Assembly (NCBI RefSeq): GCF_014203715.1
Contig: NZ_JACHJP010000002.1
Span: forward strand, 930,001-994,000
Source of the DNA: Streptosporangium saharense
GTDB lineage: Bacteria > Actinomycetota > Actinomycetes > Streptosporangiales > Streptosporangiaceae
DNA length: 64,000 bases
Reading direction: 5' to 3'
Shown piece after piece: positions 17,815-26,397 of the stretch (position 1 is its first letter; each line of letters begins with the position of its first letter). A program made the position numbers and the translations under genes. The notes beneath the pieces are model-generated. The model searched no databases. It had not been told where the DNA came from and worked only from the letters and a program-made list of their open reading frames with translations.

Positions 17815-17835
17815 TGGTTACGCTCAGCGTAACCA
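17815..17835. promoter_or_regulatory. Inverted repeat, candidate operator
   Basis: TGGTTACGC-TCA-GCGTAACCA is a perfect repeat with 9-base arms and a 3-base centre. It has no T-run after it, so it looks like an operator rather than a terminator. It lies about 115 bases before the GTG start of the small exported-protein gene that precedes the carbonic anhydrase. Confidence 0.5.
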
Positions 17836-17949
17836 GTCGGTCACGGAATTATGCCTGCGGTGAATCGTGGGAACGCCTCGTTCTGTCGATTAGCATTTGC
17901 GGTGAAAGTCGTCTCAGCGGTGATAACGGTAATGTCATGGAGGTTTGTC

Positions 17950-18441
17950 GTGGCGCGTCACGTGCCCGCCTGGATCATGGCCGTGGTGACCGCCTTCCTG
18001 TTGACGAACATCGTCGTCGCTCCTGACGGCGACCGCAGGACGGCGCCGCCGAGTGCCGTGTCCGCCTTCATGACCATCACCGCCTCTGGCGGCACGGCGC
18101 GGGCCGTCAGGGCCTCCGCCGCTCCCTCGGCCGCCTCCGCCGTCGTCCCCGCCGCCGCCTCCAGGGCCCCGGGCCGGGAGGCCGAGCCGAACCCCGACCA
18201 GGGCGGCACGGAACCGTCCGCCCGCGGCTGCCGCAACCAGGCGCCCGCGCGGTGGAGCGGGGGCACCTGCCCGCAGTGTCTGTCCCCGCACGGCCGACGG
18301 CACCCGTGCGCGGCGACGGCCTCGACGCTCCCGGCGACGGGTGCGTCGGCGTCGGCCACCGCCTCCCGTCCGGGAGCAGGGCGGCGCGAAGCCGCCGTCG
18401 CGGCTCCCTCACAGGCCCGGCTGCAGGTGTTCCGCTGCTGA
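17950..18441 (+). CDS. Small exported hypothetical protein
   Basis: A 163-residue ORF starting at GTG 17950, with GGAGG six bases before it. The N terminus VARHVPAWIMAVVTAFLLTN forms a signal peptide or membrane anchor up to about residue 24. The rest is low-complexity, rich in Ala, Pro, Arg and Ser, with five cysteines (a CPQC pair among them) in the second half. I recognise no domain. The strong ribosome-binding site and leader argue for a real gene. The compositionally biased tail argues for caution, as high-GC DNA readily gives such frames. Confidence 0.45.
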   Translation: MARHVPAWIMAVVTAFLLTNIVVAPDGDRRTAPPSAVSAFMTITASGGTARAVRASAAPSAASAVVPAAASRAPGREAEPNPDQGGTEPSARGCRNQAPARWSGGTCPQCLSPHGRRHPCAATASTLPATGASASATASRPGAGRREAAVAAPSQARLQVFRC

Positions 18442-18848
18442 CAGGGCCCGCCGTCCCGCGCGTGCCCGCCCCACCTTCCTTCCCCGCCGCCGCCCCGTCA
18501 GGACGGGCGCGGACGTGTGAGGTGTGAGCCGGGGCCGTGCGAGACGGCGACGCGGTGCGAAACGCCCCGCTCGATCCATCCGGCGAGGAAGGCGGAACCC
18601 GTCCCTCGCCCGTTCTCCCCTGCCGTCCTCCGCGCCTGACCGGCCGGAGCGCGTCAGGAGAGCGAGCCCGGTTCCCTCTCCCCTCCGACCGGGCGAGTGA
18701 ACCGGCCGACGGGCCCGCACCGCCGTTCGCGAGCACCGGACGTCTGTGTGTCCCGCGTGCCCTCGGGCACGCCCGGTTCCCCGGTCCTCGCGACCACCTC
18801 CGCTCAACCGACGTGTCCGTAGCTACGACTGTCCGAAAGGCCTTTCGC
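18442..18848. other. Gene-free GC-rich stretch before the carbonic anhydrase
   Basis: No convincing gene or RNA is seen in these 407 bases. An in-frame open extension upstream of the carbonic anhydrase start exists from 18537 but has no family similarity and no ribosome-binding site. The promoter of the carbonic anhydrase/SulP operon should lie here, but I could not pick clear -35 and -10 boxes. Confidence 0.4.
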
Positions 18849-19433
18849 ATGCACGCATTCATCGAGCACGCCCGTTCCTTCCCCGCCCGCGCCGCGGGCT
18901 CCGGGGAGCGCCTCGACCGGCACGCCGCCGGTCAGGCCCCGCTCGCGCTGTTCATCACCTGCTCCGACTCCCGTGTCGTCCCGGCCCTGATCACCGGGGC
19001 GCGCCCCGGCGAGCTGTTCGAGCTGCGCACCGCGGGCGGCATCGTGCCCCGCTACGACCTCGACCGCCCCTCGGGTGAGGTCGCGACCATCGAGTTCGCG
19101 ATCGAGACCCTGGGCATCGGCGACGTCGTGGTCTGCGGGCACTCCCACTGCGCCGCGGTCGGCGCCGTGGTCCGCCGTGACGACCTGGCCGCCGTCCCCG
19201 CCATGGGCGGCTGGCTGGCCCACGCCGCCGACTCCCTCGGCGACGAGCGGACCGACCTCGGATCGGCGACGAAGCAGCACATCCTGGCCCAGCTCGACCG
19301 GCTGCACGCCTACCCCTCGGTGCGGCGGCGGATCGAGGAGGGCGACGTGCGGTTGCACGGCTGGTTCTACGAGGTGCACACGGGCATGGTGTTCGCCCAC
19401 CGTCCCGGCCACGACACGTTCCTCCCCCTGTGA
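18849..19433 (+). CDS. Beta-class carbonic anhydrase
   Basis: A 194-residue beta-carbonic anhydrase, interconverting CO2 and bicarbonate. The zinc ligands are visible: Cys38 in TCSDSRV, with the Asp40-Arg42 dyad, and His98 and Cys101 in CGHSHCAAV. ATG 18849 is preceded by GAAAGG at eight bases. Its stop overlaps the GTG of the next gene by four bases (GTGA), coupling it to a SulP transporter. SulP-carbonic anhydrase pairs are widely read as bicarbonate uptake units: the transporter brings in HCO3- and the enzyme equilibrates it for carboxylases. Confidence 0.93.
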   Translation: MHAFIEHARSFPARAAGSGERLDRHAAGQAPLALFITCSDSRVVPALITGARPGELFELRTAGGIVPRYDLDRPSGEVATIEFAIETLGIGDVVVCGHSHCAAVGAVVRRDDLAAVPAMGGWLAHAADSLGDERTDLGSATKQHILAQLDRLHAYPSVRRRIEEGDVRLHGWFYEVHTGMVFAHRPGHDTFLPL

Positions 19434-20929
19434 CGGTGACCGACATGCTGCGAAGAAACCTCGCCTTCCCGCCCACACTGCGTCACGACCTCGCCGCCTC
19501 CGTCGTCGTCTTCCTCGTCGCCCTGCCGCTGTGCGTCGGCGTCGCCGTCGCCTCCGGCGTGCCCGCCGAGCTGGGACTGATCACCGGGATCGTCGGCGGC
19601 CTGGTCACCGGGCTGCTGCCGGGCAGCAGCCTGCAGGTCAGCGGTCCGGCCGCGGGCCTGACCGTCCTGGTCTTCGAGGCGGTGCGGCTGTACGGCCTGC
19701 CCGCCCTCGGCACGCTCGTCCTGGCGGCCGGGCTGCTGCAACTGCTGCTCGGGGCGCTGCGCTTCGGCCGCTGGTTCCGCGCCATCTCCATCGCCGTCGT
19801 CGAGGGGATGCTCGCCGGGATCGGGCTGACCATCATCGCCGGGCAGCTGTACGCGATGGCCGGGGTCACGGCCCCGGGCTCCGGCCTCGGCAAGCTCGCG
19901 GGCCTGCCCGCGCTGGCCGTCGGCTCCCTGGCCTCACCCACCGTCCTGGCCGCCCTGGCCGTCGGCGTGGGCACCGTCGCGCTGCTCGCGCTGTGGCCGC
20001 GGCTGCCCGCGAGGGTCAGGGTGGTCCCCGCGCCGCTCGCCGCGGTCGCGCTGGCCACCGCGGCCGTCTGGTTCCTCGGCCTGCCGGTGGCCAGGCTGGA
20101 GGTGAACGGCCTGCTCGACGCGGTCAGGGCGCCCGGCCTCGACGACCTGGCGCGGCTCGCCGAACTCGGCTTCCTCGGCACCATCGTGGCGTTCACCCTG
20201 ATCTCCTCGGCCGAGAGCCTGTTCAGCGCGGCGGCGGTGGACCGCATGCACGACGGTCCCCGCACCGAGTACGACAAGGAGCTGATGGCCCAGGGAGCGG
20301 GCAACGCCATCTGTGGCGCGCTCGGGGCGCTGCCGATGACGGCCGTGATCGTGCGCAGCTCGGCCAACGTCCAGGCGGGCGCGCGGACCAAGGCCTCCCG
20401 CGTGCTGCACGGGCTGTGGCTGCTGCTGTTCGCCGCCCTGCTGCCCGCGGCCCTTGAGGTCATCCCGCTGGCCGCGCTCGCGGGCGTCCTGGTGCACACC
20501 GGCTGGAAGCTCATCCCGAAGGCGCAGCTGCTCTCGCTGTGGCGGCGGCACCGGGGCGAGGCGGTGATCCTGGTGTGCACGGCGGTCGCGGTGGTCACCC
20601 TCAACCTGTTCGAGGGGGTGCTGCTCGGGCTGCTCATGGCGGTGGTCAAGACGGCCTGGGAGACCTCCCACGTCCACCTTGAGGTGGACGACGGCGCTCC
20701 CGACGGGCCGATCAGGGTCACGCTCAGCGGCAACGCCACCTTCCTGCGGCTGCCCAAGATGCTCGACACCCTGGAGGCGCTGCCCCGCGACCGGCACATC
20801 GAGCTGGAACTGTCGGGGCTGCGGCATCTGGACCACGCCTGCCGTACGGCGTTGACCTCCTGGGCTACGAGGCACAACCAGGAGGGGACACCGGCGGTCT
20901 CGGTACCCTCGGCCCTGACAGGCACCTGA
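19430..20929 (+). CDS. SulP-family anion (probable bicarbonate) transporter with C-terminal STAS region
   Basis: A 499-residue membrane protein. The start of the fold, LVALPLCVGVAVASGVPAEL, and LQVSGPAAGLTVLVF are SulP hallmarks, followed by about 11-12 membrane helices to residue 415. A cytoplasmic STAS-like tail (IRVTLSGNATFLRLPKML, IELELSGLRHLDHACRTAL) completes it. It starts at GTG 19430 inside the carbonic anhydrase stop. The coupling points to bicarbonate rather than sulfate, as in BicA-like systems and many actinobacterial SulP-CA operons. A strong terminator follows directly. Confidence 0.9.
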   Translation: MTVTDMLRRNLAFPPTLRHDLAASVVVFLVALPLCVGVAVASGVPAELGLITGIVGGLVTGLLPGSSLQVSGPAAGLTVLVFEAVRLYGLPALGTLVLAAGLLQLLLGALRFGRWFRAISIAVVEGMLAGIGLTIIAGQLYAMAGVTAPGSGLGKLAGLPALAVGSLASPTVLAALAVGVGTVALLALWPRLPARVRVVPAPLAAVALATAAVWFLGLPVARLEVNGLLDAVRAPGLDDLARLAELGFLGTIVAFTLISSAESLFSAAAVDRMHDGPRTEYDKELMAQGAGNAICGALGALPMTAVIVRSSANVQAGARTKASRVLHGLWLLLFAALLPAALEVIPLAALAGVLVHTGWKLIPKAQLLSLWRRHRGEAVILVCTAVAVVTLNLFEGVLLGLLMAVVKTAWETSHVHLEVDDGAPDGPIRVTLSGNATFLRLPKMLDTLEALPRDRHIELELSGLRHLDHACRTALTSWATRHNQEGTPAVSVPSALTGT

Positions 20930-20934
20930 CAGGA

Positions 20935-20969
20935 CGCGCCCGGATCCCGCCTTCCGGGATCCGGGCGCG
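20935..20969 (+). terminator. Strong hairpin terminator after the SulP gene
   Basis: A perfect 15-base stem (CGCGCCCGGATCCCG with its complement) and a 5-base CCTTC loop begin six bases after the SulP stop. No U-run follows, which is normal for high-GC actinobacteria. Confidence 0.8.
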
Positions 20970-21000
20970 ACTTCCGGTGAGCGCCCTGGAAAGGACCTCC

Positions 21001-21798
21001 ATGACGACCGACGACCTCGGCACCCCCTTCGTGCCGCGCGAGACCGTGCACCGCGTGGTCTCGCTGGTTCCCTCCCTCACCGAGTCGCTCGCCGCGACGG
21101 CCCCCGGGCTGCTGGTGGGGGCGACCGCCTGGTGCGAGCGGCCCACGGACCTCGACGTGACGCGGATCGGCGGCACCAAGAACCCCGACGTGGCCGCGAT
21201 CGTCGCGCTCGGGCCCGACCTGGTGCTGGCCAACGAGGAGGAGAACCGGCCCGCCGACCTGGACGCGCTCCGGGAGGCGGGGGTGCCGGTCTGGGTGACG
21301 AGGGTGCGCACGCTCGACGAGGCGTTCGTCTCGCTGCGCCGGATGTTCGCCCTGGCCTGCGGCCTGCCGGAGCCGCCCTGGCTGGCCGAGGCGGAGCGCG
21401 CCTGGCGGGCGGTGCCGCCCTCTCCCGTCGTACGGCGGGCGGTCGTGCCCGTCTGGCGCAAGCCCTGGATGGTCCTGGGGCGCGACACCTTCGCCGGGGA
21501 CCTGCTGCTTCGGCTCGGCGTCGGCAACCTCTACGCCGGGCATCCCGAGCGCTACCCGAGGGTCGGCCTGCCCGAGCTGCTCGCGGCGGGCGCCGACCTC
21601 GTGGTGCTGCCCGACGAGCCATACCGTTTCGGTCCTGAGGACGGCCCCGGGTTCTTCCCCGGGGTGCCCACCGCGCTCGTCAGCGGACGCCATCTGACCT
21701 GGTACGGACCCTCTCTCGCCGAGGCGCCCGCCGTCCTGGGAAGGGCCCTGGCGGTGAAACAACAAACAAACTTAACTGACAAGAATCTTAACAGTTAG
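21001..21798 (+). CDS. BtuF-like helical-backbone metal/cobalamin-binding protein without signal peptide
   Basis: A 265-residue member of the helical-backbone metal receptor (BtuF/FepB fold) family. RVVSLVPSLTESLAAT, VGATAWCERP and GGTKNPDVAAIVALGPDLV are the usual substrate-binding lobe motifs. ATG 21001 has AAAGGA just upstream. Unlike true ABC binding proteins it has no signal peptide or lipobox, and no permease or ATPase is beside it. It is therefore probably cytoplasmic, as seen for a subgroup in actinobacteria, with unknown ligand. The last 15 residues (KQQTNLTDKNLNS at the very end) are coded by unusually AT-rich DNA, which may double as promoter for the next gene. Confidence 0.78.
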   Translation: MTTDDLGTPFVPRETVHRVVSLVPSLTESLAATAPGLLVGATAWCERPTDLDVTRIGGTKNPDVAAIVALGPDLVLANEEENRPADLDALREAGVPVWVTRVRTLDEAFVSLRRMFALACGLPEPPWLAEAERAWRAVPPSPVVRRAVVPVWRKPWMVLGRDTFAGDLLLRLGVGNLYAGHPERYPRVGLPELLAAGADLVVLPDEPYRFGPEDGPGFFPGVPTALVSGRHLTWYGPSLAEAPAVLGRALAVKQQTNLTDKNLNS

Positions 21799-21917
21799 GC
21801 ATGGATCGAGTTATGCTGCCGACGGCGTCACCGCCCCTGGCGACGCCGTACACCCCCCGAAGGCACCGACGGCGCGCGCCACAACCCCCCGGGCGCGTCG
21901 GCTGAAAGGAGCCCAAG

Positions 21918-22433
21918 ATGAGCATCAGGCAGCGCCTGATCACCGCCCTGTCCGTGCTGCTTGCCGTACCCCTGACGGTGGTCCTGACCACCGCGGCCCC
22001 GGCGAGCGCCCACGGCTGGATCACCTCCCCGCCCAGCAGGCAGGACATGTGCGCCAGCAGGCGGGTCACCGGATGCGGTGGACTCGAGTACGAGCCGCAG
22101 AGCGTCGAGGCCCCCAAGGGCTCGAAGCAGTGCAGCGGCGGCAGCGGATGGCGTGTCCTCGACAACGAGGGCAAGGGCTGGCCCACGACGTCCGTCTCCA
22201 GCACGGTCACCTTCCAGTGGCGGCTGACCGCCGCGCACCGGACCAGCACCTGGCAGTACTACGTCGACGGTGCCCTGTTCAAGACCTTCAACCAGGGCAA
22301 CACCCAGCCGCCGTCGAACATCTCACACACCATCAGCGGTCTTCCCGGCGGTCGCCACAAGATCCTCGCCGTCTGGAACGTCGCCGACACCGTGAACGCC
22401 TTCTACAACTGCGTCGACGTCCAGGTCGGCTGA
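21918..22433 (+). CDS. AA10 lytic polysaccharide monooxygenase (chitin/cellulose-active)
   Basis: A 171-residue secreted single-domain LPMO. The signal peptide ends in PASA and leaves His32 (HGWITSPPSRQ) as the new N terminus. His32 with His107 (TAAHRTST) forms the copper histidine brace, and Phe162 in NAFYNC is the axial residue. Cysteines at 45, 53, 72 and 164 could pair. ATG 21918 follows AAAGGAG. These enzymes cut crystalline chitin or cellulose by oxidation outside the cell. No DasR-like site was found upstream. The gene carries the only CTCGAG in the window, and a terminator follows. Confidence 0.93.
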   Translation: MSIRQRLITALSVLLAVPLTVVLTTAAPASAHGWITSPPSRQDMCASRRVTGCGGLEYEPQSVEAPKGSKQCSGGSGWRVLDNEGKGWPTTSVSSTVTFQWRLTAAHRTSTWQYYVDGALFKTFNQGNTQPPSNISHTISGLPGGRHKILAVWNVADTVNAFYNCVDVQVG

Positions 22434-22450
22434 CCCGGACCTGACCCCGT

Positions 22451-22475
22451 GGGAGGGCGTGCGCCCCGCCCTCCC
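22451..22475 (+). terminator. Hairpin terminator after the LPMO gene
   Basis: GGGAGGGCG pairs with CGCCCTCCC across a 7-base loop, starting 18 bases after the LPMO stop and followed by CTCTCC. A 9-base all-complementary stem of high GC content. Confidence 0.7.
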
Positions 22476-22559
22476 CTCTCCCCGGAAGTGCCTTTCCACA
22501 CCCGGAGACCACCCATCTTTCCCGGCGGGAAACGCAAAGGCGGCCCCTTCCCAGAGGCG

Positions 22560-22700
22560 GCCTCTATATCCACATAAAAGCGATATATCCCCAGGTCAGA
22601 ACCCCTGCGATGACCCCGGCTATTAGAGCAATTTAATCGCCATATTTCACCCAACGAATCAAACGGCATTGCCTTTCCGGCATATCGTTTCAATTCGGGG
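22560..22700 (+). promoter_or_regulatory. AT-rich narG promoter region with paired CGATAT motifs
   Basis: This region before narG is clearly AT-richer than the coding DNA around it. It contains GCGATATATC (22580-22589), TTTAATCGCCATATTT (22632-22647) and, inverted, GGCATATCG (22679-22687). The same three elements recur after the operon at 30515-30563. No Crp/Fnr palindrome or DevR box is visible. A leader of modest length to ATG 22708 is expected, with GGGGTG as ribosome-binding site. Confidence 0.45.
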
Positions 22701-22707
22701 TGATCTT

Positions 22708-25700
22708 ATGGCAGAACCGGCGGCTCCTCCGCCGCCCGGCGGCAAGCCGGTCGAGGCGCTGCTGCGCGCCGCGCAGTTCTTCACCGCGGGCACGCCCTCG
22801 CGGGACCAGCACGACGTGTACCACGCCGACGGCCGGGGCGCCGAGGAGTTCTACCGCGAGCGCTGGCGCCACGACAAGGTGGTGCGCTCGACCCACGGGG
22901 TGAACTGCACCGGGTCGTGCTCCTGGAAGGTCTACGTCAAGGACGGGATCATCACCTGGGAGACCCAGCAGACCGACTACCCCTCGACCGGGGCCGACTC
23001 CCCCGAGTACGAGCCGCGCGGCTGCCCGAGAGGCGCGGCGTTCTCCTGGTACACCTACTCCCCCTCCCGGGTGCGCTACCCCTACGTGCGCGGACCCCTG
23101 CTGGAGCTGTGGCGGCAGGCGCGCGAGCGGCTCGGCGACCCGGTCCTGGCCTGGGCGGAGATCACCGGCGACCCCGAGAAGGCGGCCCGGTACAAACAGG
23201 CGCGGGGAAAGGGCGGGTTCGTCCGCTCCACCTGGTCCGAGGTGAACGAGCTGATCGCCGCGGCCCACGTGCACACCATCAAGGAGTACGGTCCCGACCG
23301 GATCGCGGGCTTCTCCCCCATCCCCGGGATGTCGCTGGTGTCCTACACGGCCGGGACGCGCTTCCTGTCGCTGGTCGGCGGCACCATCCTGTCGTTCTAC
23401 GACTGGTACGCCGACCTGCCCATCGCCTCGCCCCAGGTCTTCGGCGACCAGACCGACGTTCCCGAGTCCGGCGACTGGTGGAACTCCTCCTACCTGATGG
23501 TCTGGGGGACGAACCTGCCCATCACCCGCACCCCGGACGCGCACTTCATGACCGAGGCGCGCTACCGGGGACAGAAGGTCGTCGTGGTCTCCCCCGACTT
23601 CTCCGACCACACCAAGTTCGCCGACGACTGGCTCGCGGCCAAACCGGGAACCGACGGCGCGCTGGCCATGGCCATGGGGCACGTCGTGCTCTCCGAGTTC
23701 TTCCGCGACCGCCAGGTGCCCTACTTCACCGACTACGTCAAGACCTACACCGACCTGCCGTTCCTGGTGACGCTGGACGAGCGCGGCGACGCCCACGTGC
23801 CCGGCCGCTTCCTGACCGCCGCCGACCTCGGCGACACCGGCGAGGGGGCCGCGCACAAGCAGGTGCTGCTCGACGCGGCGGACGGCGCGCCGAAGGTGCC
23901 CAACGGCTCGCTCGGCTTCCGCTTCGGCGAGGCGGGCAAGGGCCGCTGGAACCTCGACCTCGGCGGGATCGACCCCCTGCTGACCCTGTACGGCGGGCAC
24001 ACCGGCGCCGTGGCCGTGGACCTGCCCCGCTTCGACGCCGGGGCTACCGAGGGCGGCACGAGCGTGCGCCGCGGGGTGCCGGTCACCAGGGTCGGCGGCC
24101 ACCTGGTCACGACGGTCTTCGACCTGGTGATGGCCCACTACGCCGTACGGCGCGACGGCCTTCCCGGGCGGTGGCCCGAGAGTTACGACGACCCCGAGCC
24201 GTTCACCCCCGCCTGGCAGGAGCCGATCACCTCGGTGCCCGCCGCCGCGGCGACCAGGGTGGCCAGGGAGTTCGCCCGCAACGCGGAGGTCTCCCGGGGC
24301 CGGTCGATGATCTGCATGGGCGGCGGGACCAACCAGTGGTGCAACTCCGACCAGACCTACCGGGCCTTCCTCACGTTGATCATGCTGTGCGGCTGCCAGG
24401 GGGTCAACGGCGGCGGCTGGGCCCACTACGTCGGGCAGGAGAAGATCCGCCCGCTCACCGGCTGGACGCAGCTCGCCTTCGCGCTCGACTGGCAGCGCCC
24501 GGCCCGGCAGACGGCCGCGACGCCGTACTGGTACCTGCACACCGACCAGTGGCGCTACGAGACGTTCGGCGCGGGGCAGCTTTCCAGCCCGCTCGGGCGC
24601 GGGCTGTTCGAGGGCCGCTCCTTCGCCGACTGCGTCGTGCAGGCCCAGCGGCTCGGCTGGACGTCGGCGGCCCCCGCCTTCGACCGCAACCCGCTCGACC
24701 TGGCCGACGAGGCCGCGCGGGCCGGGCGGCCTGTCGCCGACCACGTGGTGGACGAGCTGAGGGCGGGGCGGCTGCGCTTCGCCGCCGAGGATCCCGACGA
24801 CCCGCGCAACTTCCCGCGTGTCCTGACGGTCTGGCGGGCCAACCTGTTCGGCTCCTCGGGCAAGGGCATGGAGTACTTCATGCGTCACCTGCTCGGCACC
24901 GAGGACGCGGTCAGGGCCGAGGAGTCGCCGCCCGCCGTACGGCCCGTGGAGGTGACCTGGCGCGAGGAGGCGCCGCGCGGCAAGCTCGACCTGCTCGTCA
25001 CCGTGGACTTCAGGATGACCGGGACCTGCACCTACTCGGACGTGGTGCTGCCCGCCGCGACGTGGTACGAGAAGCACGACCTGTCGACCACCGACATGCA
25101 CCCGTTCATCCACTCCTTCAACCCGGCCATCGCCCCGCCGTGGGAGGCGCGCACCGACTTCGAGGTGTTCACGGGATTCGCCGACGAGGTCTCCAGGCTC
25201 GGCGCCGTACACCTGGGCGTCCGCACCGACGTGGTGGCCGCGCCGCTCGCCCACGACACCCCGGACGAGCTGGCCCAGCCGGCCGGTCTGGTGCGCGACT
25301 GGAAGGCGGGGCAGTGCGAGCCGGTGCCGGGCGTGACGATGCCGAAGCTGGTCACGATCGAGCGGGACTACGGCGCCGTCGGGGAGAAGATGACGGCGCT
25401 CGGCCCGCTCGTCAGCACCCTCGGCACCGCGTGCAAGGGCATCTCCTGGGTGCCGACGGTCGCCGTCGAGCAGCTCGGGCGGGACAACGGCCTGGTGCGC
25501 GGCGGTCCCGGCGACGGCCGTCCCCGGCTGGACACCGACGTGAACATGGCCGAGGCCATCATGACGCTCTCGTGCAGCACCAACGGACGGCTCGGCGTCC
25601 TGGGCTGGAAGGCGCTCCAGGAGCGCACCGGGGTGAGCTTCGCCGACCTGGCCGAGGAGAACGCCGGGCGGCGCATCAGCTTCACCGACACCCAGGTGCA

Positions 25701-26397
25701 GCCCAGGGCCGTGTTCGTCTCCCCCGAGTGGTCGGGCCTGGAGAACGGCGGGCGGCGCTACTCGCCGTTCACGATGAACGTCGAACGCCTCAAGCCGTGG
25801 CACACGCTGACCGGGCGCATGCACTTCTTCCTCGACCACGACTGGCTCGTCGAGTACGGCGAGACCCTGCCGAACTACCGTCCTCCGCTCAACTACGCCC
25901 GGTTGTTCGGCCCCCAGGGGCTCGCGGAGGAGGGCCGTCCCGAGGTGACGGTGCGCTACCTCACCCCGCACTCCAAGTGGTCGATCCACTCCGAGTATCA
26001 GGACAACCTGCACATGCTGCGGCTCTTCCGCGGCGGCCCTGTCATCTGGATGAGCCACCGCGACGCCGACCGGATCGGGGTCGCGGACAACGACTGGATC
26101 GAGGCCTACAACCGCAACGGCGTGGTCGCCTGCCGGGCCGTGGTCTCCCACCGGATGCCGGAGGGGACGGTCTTCATGTACCACGCCAAGGACCGCAACC
26201 TGATGACCCCCTACTCGGAGATCTCGGGCTGGCCCGGAGGCGCGGACAACTCGCTGACCAGGGTGCTCGTCAAGCCGACCCACATGATCGGCGGGTACGG
26301 CCAGCTCACGTTCGCCTTCAACTACTACGGCCCGGCGGGGTTCCAGCGGGACGAGTTCGTCGTCATCCGCAGACGGTCTCAGGAGGTGCGGTTCTGA
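22708..26397 (+). CDS. narG: Respiratory nitrate reductase alpha subunit
   Basis: The 1229-residue catalytic subunit of membrane-bound nitrate reductase. The FS0 iron-sulfur ligands His63, Cys67, Cys71 and Cys106 are present (HGVNCTGSCSW, GCPRG). SFYDWYADLP supplies the aspartate that binds molybdenum in the bis-MGD cofactor. The N terminus lacks an obvious twin-arginine signal, as expected for cytoplasm-facing actinobacterial NarG. ATG 22708 follows GGGGTG. Its stop overlaps the narH start (TGATG). The complete narGHJI order lets the cell respire nitrate when oxygen is short. Confidence 0.98.
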   Translation: MAEPAAPPPPGGKPVEALLRAAQFFTAGTPSRDQHDVYHADGRGAEEFYRERWRHDKVVRSTHGVNCTGSCSWKVYVKDGIITWETQQTDYPSTGADSPEYEPRGCPRGAAFSWYTYSPSRVRYPYVRGPLLELWRQARERLGDPVLAWAEITGDPEKAARYKQARGKGGFVRSTWSEVNELIAAAHVHTIKEYGPDRIAGFSPIPGMSLVSYTAGTRFLSLVGGTILSFYDWYADLPIASPQVFGDQTDVPESGDWWNSSYLMVWGTNLPITRTPDAHFMTEARYRGQKVVVVSPDFSDHTKFADDWLAAKPGTDGALAMAMGHVVLSEFFRDRQVPYFTDYVKTYTDLPFLVTLDERGDAHVPGRFLTAADLGDTGEGAAHKQVLLDAADGAPKVPNGSLGFRFGEAGKGRWNLDLGGIDPLLTLYGGHTGAVAVDLPRFDAGATEGGTSVRRGVPVTRVGGHLVTTVFDLVMAHYAVRRDGLPGRWPESYDDPEPFTPAWQEPITSVPAAAATRVAREFARNAEVSRGRSMICMGGGTNQWCNSDQTYRAFLTLIMLCGCQGVNGGGWAHYVGQEKIRPLTGWTQLAFALDWQRPARQTAATPYWYLHTDQWRYETFGAGQLSSPLGRGLFEGRSFADCVVQAQRLGWTSAAPAFDRNPLDLADEAARAGRPVADHVVDELRAGRLRFAAEDPDDPRNFPRVLTVWRANLFGSSGKGMEYFMRHLLGTEDAVRAEESPPAVRPVEVTWREEAPRGKLDLLVTVDFRMTGTCTYSDVVLPAATWYEKHDLSTTDMHPFIHSFNPAIAPPWEARTDFEVFTGFADEVSRLGAVHLGVRTDVVAAPLAHDTPDELAQPAGLVRDWKAGQCEPVPGVTMPKLVTIERDYGAVGEKMTALGPLVSTLGTACKGISWVPTVAVEQLGRDNGLVRGGPGDGRPRLDTDVNMAEAIMTLSCSTNGRLGVLGWKALQERTGVSFADLAEENAGRRISFTDTQVQPRAVFVSPEWSGLENGGRRYSPFTMNVERLKPWHTLTGRMHFFLDHDWLVEYGETLPNYRPPLNYARLFGPQGLAEEGRPEVTVRYLTPHSKWSIHSEYQDNLHMLRLFRGGPVIWMSHRDADRIGVADNDWIEAYNRNGVVACRAVVSHRMPEGTVFMYHAKDRNLMTPYSEISGWPGGADNSLTRVLVKPTHMIGGYGQLTFAFNYYGPAGFQRDEFVVIRRRSQEVRF

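Larger units (their letters stand above)
17373..17949. other. AT-richer intergenic control region
   Basis: This 577-base stretch between divergent genes holds no convincing ORF. It is visibly AT-richer than its surroundings, especially 17450-17575. It carries a Crp-type palindrome at 17560-17575 and an inverted repeat at 17815-17835. TTAAGCGCCATATATG at 17518-17533 resembles TTTAATCGCCATATTT upstream of narG. Confidence 0.5.

Noticed and set aside
18537..18848. N-terminal extension of the carbonic anhydrase
   Set aside because: The family starts at MHAFIEHARSF; the upstream open frame is low-complexity and lacks a ribosome-binding site.
21799..21917. DasR site upstream of the LPMO gene
   Set aside because: No ACTGGTCTAGACCAGT-like palindrome was found.
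22690..26283. A very long open frame antisense to narG
   Set aside because: In 72% GC DNA the strand opposite a gene often lacks stops. The frame has no family similarity and narG fits perfectly.
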